Shown: piece after piece, positions 32,687 to 38,712 of the stretch
Numbering within the stretch: position 1 is the first letter of the stretch
Layout: the number at the start of each line of letters is the position of its first letter
Source: Gemmatimonadota bacterium
Lineage (GTDB): Bacteria > Latescibacterota > UBA2968 > UBA8231
Reading direction: 5' to 3'
DNA length: 38,712 bases
NCBI GenBank assembly: GCA_009841115.1
Contig: VXML01000109.1
Span: forward strand, 102,911 to 141,622
Translations under genes and position numbers: made by a program
The notes under the pieces: model-generated
Told to the model about the DNA's origin: nothing
Databases searched by the model: none
The model's input: only the letters and a program-made list of their open reading frames with translations

Positions 32687-34810
32687 ATGCCTAGGCTTTT
32701 GTCTTTCTTCATCTGCGCGATTTTATTCGCCGCTGTTCAAGTAAACGCCCGAACCGAATACCATCTGGGCAGTGTGGACGGCCCGTCCTGGCAGGACGCC
32801 CGCACCCAAGCCGAAGTGGGTGCGTATCTGGTCTATGACGCCAACGGCGAATTGCTCAAGAGCGTCGCTGTGGGCACGGCCCCGCAAGAGACAGGTGGAG
32901 ACACCCTCGTCGATTTCTCCGACCTCTCCATCCGCCCTCGCTTCATCGATCCGCTCGAAAACTTGGCCCTGACCGATCTAGACGCCGCGTCGGACAAAGT
33001 CCCCCTGAATTTCACCGGGGGGGAGGTCAGCGTATCCTACGGCAGTGGGACTTCGGCGTACAATTGTCTCTTTGCCGGCAACAACGCTCCCCTCAACAAA
33101 CTCATGCTCGACGCCAATCCCGTATCCGCCCAGTTTCGCCCCTTTACGCAAGACCCCAACAAAGCACCGGGCATCGGCAAAGGGCGCCCTTTCCTCGACG
33201 TCATCATATTCGATTTCGGTGCCAATGTGCCGGTCAACCGCATTCGCTTCTACCCGCGCCTCAGCCAAGAGGAAGACCGCCTACTGATCGAAAATTTTGC
33301 CGACCCCAAACCGACCCTTGAGTCCTTTGGCGAAGACAGCTTCGCCGATAATTTCGTGGGCTGGTTTGACATTCGCGTGGGCGACGCTTCACTGCCCTTC
33401 CAAGACGGCGCATGTGGGCGCACGCCCGGCAGGCGCTGGATCAAAAAGAACGACCCCTTGCTGAGCGTGCTGCACTCCACCCGCGAGAATCTCGACGTGG
33501 TGACCGATCTGCGCTTCAAGCGGCAGTCCATCCGCTTTCTCACCTTCCAAGCCTATCCCTTGCGCAACTGGGAACTCGCCGAGTTTGAAATCTACGGCGA
33601 AGGCTTCGTCGAAGAGATGACCTACATTACCCAGATCTTGGACTTTGGCCGCCCGATTAGTTGGGGGCAAATCCGCTGGAGTGGCGAGTTGCCCGAGGGC
33701 GCACGGGTAGAGATCCGCACCCGCACCGGGCACACCCCCGACCCCAAGCTCTACTTCGCCCCCAACAACAACGGCGATCTCGACCAAATCACCCTGAAGG
33801 ACTACTTAAAGATCGACGCGCTGTCCCGCCTACCCACCGAGTATGACACCGAAAATTGGAGTTTCTGGTCGCCACCCTACGATTTCGCCGCTGGCTTGCG
33901 CGACGAGACGTTGCCCGCCGAAGCCTGGCAGGACGGCACGCCCCTGCTCTCACCAGGGCCCAGCCGCTATATCCAGATCGCCATCAAGTTCTTTTCTGCC
34001 CCCTTTGCCGCCCCCCGGCTGGATCAGCTCTCACTACAGTTGGGCGAGGCACCTGCGGCCCAAGAAGTAGTAGGCGAGATTTGGCCCATCGAAGTGGACT
34101 CCTTCGAGCCTACCACCTTCACCTATGTGGTGCTGCCCTCCTTTGCGGCGGACAATATCGGCTTCAATCGCCTAGAAATTCTTACCCACGCCCGAGTCGA
34201 TACTATAGAATCGGTCGTACTCGACGGGTCCCCAGTGGATCCCGATCTTTTCCCCTACGAGATCCTCGACGACCGGATAGTAGTCCAATTTCCAGCGGTG
34301 AAGGGCGAAGAGGATAGCTTCAAGCAGTTGGAGGTAGTCTTCAACGCGCCCGTGCTGCGCTTCGGCACTGAATTCAGTAGCTGGGTTTTCAACAGCGAGG
34401 ACCCCGATCAGATCCGCCAGCAGGTCCGGCCTGGCAACGCCACCTTCCGCTTTTCCGGCGATGTGCTCGCCGTGAAAACCCCGGTGGGCGGTAATCTGCT
34501 GGTCAATGTGGAAGTCGGCCCCAACCCCTTTACGCCCAATGGCGACGGCCTCAACGAGACGCTAACGATCTCCTACAATTTGCGCGAGGTGGTAGCAGAT
34601 CGCACAGTCTCCGTGCATATTTACAATCTAGCCGGGCAAGTGGTGGCCGCATTGCCCCCAACGCGGTCTCGCAGCGGGCAATTCAGCCAAGAGTGGGACG
34701 GTACCGACGCCAGTGGCCAGCGAGTCCCCCCGGGGCTCTACCTATACGAGCTATCCCTCGATGTCGAGCAAGGGGAAAGAAAAACGGGGTTCCTCGCGGT
34801 GGCGTATTAG
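32687..34810 (+). CDS. secreted surface protein with FlgD/CHU_C-type C-terminal domain (paralogue 3)
   Basis: 707 residues with a signal peptide (residues 1-22, LLSFFICAILFAAVQVNA). The order of blocks is the same as in the paralogue at 30429-32546. VPVNRIRFYPRLS comes first, then the discoidin-like ELAEFEIYGEGFVEEMTYIT. ILDFGRPISWGQIRWSGELP and VEIRTRTGHTPDP follow, then EVVGEIWPIEVDSFEPTTFT, FNRLEILTHARVDTIESVVL, and the C-terminal domain (about 610-707). That domain has PNPFTPNGDGLNE, VSVHIYNLAGQVVAALP, WDGTDASGQRVPPGLYLYEL and a terminal FLAVAY. Two divergent copies plus the 1034-residue protein make a local family of three. The shared tail suggests one sorting or anchoring route. Its ligand is unknown. 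Confidence 0.8.
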   Translation: MPRLLSFFICAILFAAVQVNARTEYHLGSVDGPSWQDARTQAEVGAYLVYDANGELLKSVAVGTAPQETGGDTLVDFSDLSIRPRFIDPLENLALTDLDAASDKVPLNFTGGEVSVSYGSGTSAYNCLFAGNNAPLNKLMLDANPVSAQFRPFTQDPNKAPGIGKGRPFLDVIIFDFGANVPVNRIRFYPRLSQEEDRLLIENFADPKPTLESFGEDSFADNFVGWFDIRVGDASLPFQDGACGRTPGRRWIKKNDPLLSVLHSTRENLDVVTDLRFKRQSIRFLTFQAYPLRNWELAEFEIYGEGFVEEMTYITQILDFGRPISWGQIRWSGELPEGARVEIRTRTGHTPDPKLYFAPNNNGDLDQITLKDYLKIDALSRLPTEYDTENWSFWSPPYDFAAGLRDETLPAEAWQDGTPLLSPGPSRYIQIAIKFFSAPFAAPRLDQLSLQLGEAPAAQEVVGEIWPIEVDSFEPTTFTYVVLPSFAADNIGFNRLEILTHARVDTIESVVLDGSPVDPDLFPYEILDDRIVVQFPAVKGEEDSFKQLEVVFNAPVLRFGTEFSSWVFNSEDPDQIRQQVRPGNATFRFSGDVLAVKTPVGGNLLVNVEVGPNPFTPNGDGLNETLTISYNLREVVADRTVSVHIYNLAGQVVAALPPTRSRSGQFSQEWDGTDASGQRVPPGLYLYELSLDVEQGERKTGFLAVAY

Positions 34811-34833
34811 TCGGTTCCGTACGCGTGATTCGT

Positions 34834-34862
34834 TTGACATTTTTTTGCTAATGTCGTAGGGT
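34834..34862 (+). promoter_or_regulatory. promoter of the CBM9-like protein gene
   Basis: A perfect TTGACA (34834-34839), 17 bases, TAGGGT (34857-34862; T1, A2 and T6 of the -10 consensus kept). The leader to ATG 35015 is about 145 bases, unusually long for this window, and holds a direct repeat and two strong ribosome-site-like sequences. Confidence 0.6.
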
Positions 34863-34864
34863 AT

Positions 34865-34895
34865 AGCCAAATTTTATTAGTTGCAGCCAAACTTT
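34865..34895 (+). repeat. 11-bp direct repeat in the leader, 20-bp period
   Basis: AGCCAAATTTT (34865-34875) and AGCCAAACTTT (34885-34895) match at 10 of 11 bases. They start 20 bp apart, two helical turns, just behind the -10 box. They could be a site for a regulator binding one face of the helix, or an RNA element. No function is known. Confidence 0.5.
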
Positions 34896-35014
34896 CCACG
34901 TGCCGATCGTTGAAAGGAGGTTTTTTCGGCCGGTGATTTTCTTCGCAACGCATCCCTCTACTCAAACTTGGTCCCACGACCGATATACCGATATTCTGAG
35001 GAGGTTTTCCCAAC

Positions 35015-35902
35015 ATGCAAAAGATCGCAAAAGGACTGATGGTCCTGCTAGTATCGGCTGGGCTCGCTAGCGCCCACAACCCGCCGGGTGAGTTATTCTT
35101 TCTCTTTCAGTTTCCCGATAACGCTGTGCCGACCATAGACGGCGACCTTTCCGACTGGAGTATCGTCCCGGACAGGCCCTATGTGATCCGCAGCGACAAG
35201 CTCTACGACCCAGCTCAGTTCCACGAAGCGGGTCGCGGCGAGCTCGATCTCAGCGACTTCAATCCGCTGCACATCCTCGGTTGGAACGAAAATTTCAACA
35301 AGCTCTACTTCGCCAACCAAGTCTTTGACAATATCCACAATACCGACCGCGAAGATCCGGCCCGCCATTGGGACGACGACAACTGGGAGGTCGAAGTCAA
35401 CCCGACCCACCTAGCGGCCGACGAGCAGAACCTCTCCGACGAGCCGGTAAACCGGATCGCCTATAAATGGGTCGTGCCGCCGATTGAAGGTGTCTATCAG
35501 TCGCTCGAGCCTATCGGCAATCTAGCTTGGCTTTCGGACGGTGGTGACTTTACGTCGTATGGCTGGTCCTTTGATGGCGATATGTTCGGCGAAAGCACCT
35601 ATTACTACGAACTAGGTATTACGCCGATTGCCGAGATCCCCCGGGAAGGTGCCACGCCCGACAATATCGAGATTTACGACCTCGAAGAAGAAGACATCAT
35701 CCACATCTCGATCAACAACGGCGATATTGACGCACCCCAGTCCGACCACGCCTATCAGGGTTTCTGGGGCACCACCCCGGAGAGCAGCAATATCGCGCTG
35801 AACGACTTTGTCCTCGCTCCGCTCGAAGAGGGCATTGACTTTTCGGCGACGAGCGTCGAAGCAATCAGTTGGGGCCAGCTCAAGAGTAGTTTGGACAAAT
35901 AA
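35015..35902 (+). CDS. secreted CBM9-like (DOMON-type) domain protein
   Basis: 295 residues with signal peptide 1-20 (MVLLVSAGLASA). The start of the mature protein has AVPTIDGDLSDWSIVPDRPY, the opening motif of CBM9/DOMON-like domains (x-I-D-G-x-x-D-x-W), followed by LHILGWNENFNKLYFANQVF and DNWEVEVNPTH, where an acidic W-x-x-D-x-x-E pattern is usual. CBM9-like folds bind sugars, or haem in some families. The protein ends at KSSLDK and lacks the VAY sorting domain of its neighbours, so it may be periplasmic or freely secreted. GAGGAGG (34998-35004) lies 10 bases before the ATG. A strong terminator follows the gene, so it is transcribed alone. Confidence 0.75.
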   Translation: MQKIAKGLMVLLVSAGLASAHNPPGELFFLFQFPDNAVPTIDGDLSDWSIVPDRPYVIRSDKLYDPAQFHEAGRGELDLSDFNPLHILGWNENFNKLYFANQVFDNIHNTDREDPARHWDDDNWEVEVNPTHLAADEQNLSDEPVNRIAYKWVVPPIEGVYQSLEPIGNLAWLSDGGDFTSYGWSFDGDMFGESTYYYELGITPIAEIPREGATPDNIEIYDLEEEDIIHISINNGDIDAPQSDHAYQGFWGTTPESSNIALNDFVLAPLEEGIDFSATSVEAISWGQLKSSLDK

Positions 35903-35919
35903 ACCCCTCTGCTAGCTTC

Positions 35920-38712
35920 TTACTCATCTCCAAGCCCTCGTTTCGCTGCTGTCTGCGAATCGGGGGCTTTCTTTTTTACGAGCTTCTCGCGCGCCAAGCG
36001 CAACTGATTCACCGCGCGGGGATAGCGCGGGTCCAGCCGCAGCACGGCCTCCCACTCGCGAATGGCCGCTGCGTACTGCCCCTGTGCAGCATATACCTGT
36101 GCTAGCGCATCACGAGCCTCGACCAAGGTGGAATCGACGTTCAGGACCGCTTTGAGGGTCTCCACCGCCTGCTGCAAATCGCCCTGTTGGGCGTAGGCCA
36201 TGCCTAGTTTGGTCCGCACCGCCTGCAGACCCGGCTGCAACGCCAGTGCTCGACGATAAGCGGCGATAGCCTGTTCATAGTCGCGGAGTTGGTGGTAGGC
36301 TTGGCCTAGATCGGCAAAGGCCCCTACCATATCCGGCTGCAGCTTGCAAGCCCGCTCATAAGCCGTAATCGCAGCTTGCAATTCGCTCTTGTAGTGCAGC
36401 GCAGCACCCAAGCCGTAATGGGACGGCGCATAACCGGAATCGATAGCGATGACCTGATGAAAGGTGGCAAGGGCCTCCTCAATGCGCCCCTGTGCCACGT
36501 AGGCTTCGCCCAGTAGATGGCGAGATTCGAGGTCGCCTGGGAAGGCGGCTAGGTTCTCCAGATGGCGCTGCACTTGGTCTTGCACAGGCCGTAACTGCGC
36601 GAAAATTTGCCGCTGCCGCGCGGCCGCCTGTTCCCTTCCTTGTCGCTCATAAATACGGGCTAAATTTAGGTGCGGATGCGGATGCCACGGTGCTTGGCGC
36701 ACTGCGCGCTCGAACGCCGCGCTCGCCGCCGTCAAGTTGCCGCTGCGGAGTTGGGCCAGTCCCAGTCGGTTGTAGTTTTCCCACTCAGGGCTCAGGGCTA
36801 CGGCGCGCTTGAGGAATTGAATGGCCCTGTCTTTGCGATTGAGATCCATATAGACCGCTCCTAGAAGCGCATAGGCTTGGGCCCACGACGAATCGCGAGC
36901 CACCGCCTCTTCCAAAACCGCCGCGGCCTCCTTGGCCCGCCCCAACCCCGAATAGAGCGCAATCCCCAAGGAATAGTAGGTTTTTAGACTGTCCGGCTGC
37001 ATGTGGATGGACGCTCTCAAAGCGTCAATCGCCTCCTGATAGCGCCCCTGCCTATAGAGTCCAACTCCCGCTTTATAGTGGTCTGTAGCCGTCTGGTCGT
37101 CCCCTGCCGCGTAACGAGGGGCCGTCGGACGACCGTCTATTTGGACTGGCTGCTTGCGCGCGACCAAGTCTTCTGTATCCGCTGGCCCGACATAACTAGC
37201 AACGATGCCCTCTTCCCCCTCCTGCACCACCAAGTAACGCCGAGTCTCCGGTCGCTCCAATACCTGCACCCGACCACTGGACCAACGGATCTCTACTCTC
37301 TCGACTTCCTCGGCTGCCCCCAACCCGAAGAGCACCCGGCCGTCGCTTTGCGATAAGTACCCCACTCCGCGCTGTACTTCCCGCATCTGCTGTCCATTAT
37401 CCACGAAGAGTACAACCCGCGCCCCCTGTGCATCGCGGTTGCTTTCAGTACCCACTAACTCTAGTCCCAGCCAATTGCTGCGGCTCCCGCCGAGATTGTG
37501 TAAAAGAGTCGGCGCGTCGTTCAGGTTCACGATCAGCAGGTCTAAATCGCCGTCATTGTCGTAGTCGCCCAGCGCCCCGCCGCGACTGACTTTTTCCTCG
37601 GCAAAGCCCCGCCCAACCGTAGCCCCTACCTCGACAAACGTCTCACCTGCATTCTGATAGAGCAGATTGCGCTGGGCGTAGCGCAGTCCCGAAGGATGCT
37701 GGGCGACCTGGGGGTAAATGTGCCCATTGACCGCGAACAGGTCCAGCCAGCCATCGTTGTCGTAGTCGAAGAAGCCTGTGCTCCAACCCAAGTATGGGCG
37801 CACCTCACCACCTAGCCCCGCTGCTGCCGTAAAATCGACGAATTGACCGTCCCCTTGATTCTGGTACAGCGTGTTGACGTCGTCCGAAAAATGAGTCATG
37901 TACAGATCCAGATCGCCGTCGTTGTCGTAGTCGCCAGCCGCCACACCCATGCCGGCCTGCGCCCGCCCGTCCTCGCTGTAGGCCGCTCCGGCAAAGGCCG
38001 CCACTTCCGCCAATTGCCAATGCCCGTCGTTGCGATAGAGCAGGTTGGGGTAGCCGTCGTTGGCCACGTAGAGATCCTGGTCGCCGTCGTTGTCGCCGTC
38101 TAAAAAGACCACCCCCAAGGACGCCTGCTTGGCTGCGTCAATCCCCGTCGCCCGACTCATGTCCGCAAAGCCAGCCCCACCCTCGTTGCGGTAGAGCACG
38201 TTGGCTTGAGGCACCATGCCGTGCGGGCCGCAATAGACGTCCAGTCCCTTAAAGCCACTACAGAGTTGGCCGCCGCCGGGCGGATTTTCCAGGTCGAAAA
38301 CCAAATAATTGGCCACGTAGAGATCTAAGAATCCATCGGCATCCACATCGCCAAATGCTGCGCTAGTTCCCCAGCCGTCGTCTTCTGCGCCCAACTCAAC
38401 CTCAGCAAACCTTTCCCCGTCGTTGCGATAGAGCACATTAGGCCCCCAATAGGTCACGTACAGGTCCAGATCACCGTCATTATCGTAATCCCCCACCGCG
38501 CACCCCATACCCCAACCCGTCCGCTGCAGGCCAGCCTCGTCGGTTTTGTCCTCGAAGACGCGCCCATTGGTCCCTTCGCTGTTGCGGTAGAGCCGATTGG
38601 AGTGATGCGAGGAATCGGCCTCCACCCGCGTGCTATTGACCAAAAACAGATCGAGGTACCCATCGCCATCGTAGTCGAAAAAGGCGGCACCCGACGACAT
38701 CGATTCGAGGAT
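35920..38712 (-). CDS. CRTAC1-type FG-GAP/ASPIC-UnbV protein with C-terminal TPRs, 5' end outside window
   Basis: The frame stays open to the window edge. The residues before the Met at 38700 (ILES) fit the family start pattern ILES-M-x-x-G-x-A-x-x-D-Y-D, so the protein begins beyond 38712; 930 residues are visible. N-terminal FG-GAP/VCBS repeats carry calcium-type loops (DYDGDGYLDLFLVN, DYDNDGDLDLYVTY and five or more others), forming a beta-propeller (about 1-400). The ASPIC/UnbV domain (about 407-485) has NWLGLELVGTESNRDAQGAR, VGYLSQSDGRVLFGLG and VEIRWSSGRVQVL. About ten TPRs fill 535-915, and a Lys-rich tail ends the protein. Such proteins are probably surface or secreted; their role is poorly known. 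The gene is convergent with the CBM9-like gene (17 bp between stops) and contains that gene's terminator. Confidence 0.9.
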   Translation of the reverse strand: MLESMSSGAAFFDYDGDGYLDLFLVNSTRVEADSSHHSNRLYRNSEGTNGRVFEDKTDEAGLQRTGWGMGCAVGDYDNDGDLDLYVTYWGPNVLYRNDGERFAEVELGAEDDGWGTSAAFGDVDADGFLDLYVANYLVFDLENPPGGGQLCSGFKGLDVYCGPHGMVPQANVLYRNEGGAGFADMSRATGIDAAKQASLGVVFLDGDNDGDQDLYVANDGYPNLLYRNDGHWQLAEVAAFAGAAYSEDGRAQAGMGVAAGDYDNDGDLDLYMTHFSDDVNTLYQNQGDGQFVDFTAAAGLGGEVRPYLGWSTGFFDYDNDGWLDLFAVNGHIYPQVAQHPSGLRYAQRNLLYQNAGETFVEVGATVGRGFAEEKVSRGGALGDYDNDGDLDLLIVNLNDAPTLLHNLGGSRSNWLGLELVGTESNRDAQGARVVLFVDNGQQMREVQRGVGYLSQSDGRVLFGLGAAEEVERVEIRWSSGRVQVLERPETRRYLVVQEGEEGIVASYVGPADTEDLVARKQPVQIDGRPTAPRYAAGDDQTATDHYKAGVGLYRQGRYQEAIDALRASIHMQPDSLKTYYSLGIALYSGLGRAKEAAAVLEEAVARDSSWAQAYALLGAVYMDLNRKDRAIQFLKRAVALSPEWENYNRLGLAQLRSGNLTAASAAFERAVRQAPWHPHPHLNLARIYERQGREQAAARQRQIFAQLRPVQDQVQRHLENLAAFPGDLESRHLLGEAYVAQGRIEEALATFHQVIAIDSGYAPSHYGLGAALHYKSELQAAITAYERACKLQPDMVGAFADLGQAYHQLRDYEQAIAAYRRALALQPGLQAVRTKLGMAYAQQGDLQQAVETLKAVLNVDSTLVEARDALAQVYAAQGQYAAAIREWEAVLRLDPRYPRAVNQLRLAREKLVKKKAPDSQTAAKRGLGDE
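35932..35977 (+). terminator. Rho-independent terminator of the CBM9-like gene, inside the convergent CDS
   Basis: AAGCCCTCG (35932-35940) pairs with CGGGGGCTT (35961-35969, one G-U). Inside it TTCGC pairs with GCGAA across a T-T mismatch, giving a stem of about 14 bp with an 8-nt loop. A T-rich run (TTTCTTTTTT) follows to 35977. It lies within the last codons of the convergent CRTAC1-like gene, whose stop is at 35920. On the minus strand no T run follows the hairpin. Confidence 0.88.

Noticed and set aside
1..38712. CRISPR arrays, insertion sequences, integrases and attachment sites
   Set aside because: No regularly spaced repeats, transposase or recombinase genes, or terminal inverted repeats were seen by reading; a repeat search by computer was not possible here.

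Overview
The window is G+C-rich and densely coded, with no gene-free gap longer than about 205 bases. It carries 20 protein genes, two of them cut by the window edges. The organism is a diderm with lipopolysaccharide and lipoproteins: it has an LptE-type lipoprotein, a parvulin-type lipoprotein, an M23 peptidase and beta-rich surface proteins. The mix of FlgD-like C-terminal domains on discoidin-type secreted proteins, a CRTAC1/UnbV-TPR protein, UroD-family corrinoid methyltransferases and NhaC/SSS transporters suggests an uncultured member of the FCB group, Latescibacterota-like. That placement is an inference; no rRNA or tRNA gene is present to test it. Promoters look sigma70-like, and Shine-Dalgarno (SD) sites are strong in some genes and absent in many others.

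Region 1 (1-5436, plus): a HEAT-repeat protein (5' end outside the window), a secreted duplicated NTF2-like protein, an SSS solute symporter and an NhaC antiporter, tightly packed. Region 2 (5453-7560, minus): an M23 peptidase with its own terminator, then an acidic-tailed FlgT-C-like protein overlapping an LptE-type lipoprotein; an envelope block. Region 3 (7671-13608, plus): coaX, a S41 protease starting at TTG, a GT87-type glycosyltransferase, lipA and an APH-fold kinase. The -35 boxes of two promoters here contain the stop codon of the gene before.

Region 4 (13583-20390) is the most interesting. A FadR/FCD-type GntR regulator faces a five-gene operon: an unrecognised protein with a duplicated CGHxH motif, an MtaA/CmuA-type methyltransferase, a corrinoid protein, a RACo-type corrinoid activator and a MetF fused to a Cys-rich MTHFR C-terminal (MetV-like) domain. 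A perfect 13-bp palindrome, ATGGTCAGACCAT, lies exactly in the spacer of the operon promoter and just downstream of a likely gntR promoter. The set reads as an inducible, corrinoid-dependent demethylation route delivering methyl groups to folate and oxidising them. No gene looks like a known substrate:corrinoid methyltransferase, so the substrate is unknown.

Region 5 (20437-38712) is an envelope and surface region: a two-domain parvulin lipoprotein, three paralogous secreted proteins with FlgD/CHU_C-like C-terminal domains all ending in VAY, a large predicted outer-membrane protein with Asp/Asn-rich loops, a membrane glycosyltransferase fused to TPRs, a secreted CBM9-like protein with a clear terminator, and a CRTAC1/UnbV-TPR protein cut by the right edge.
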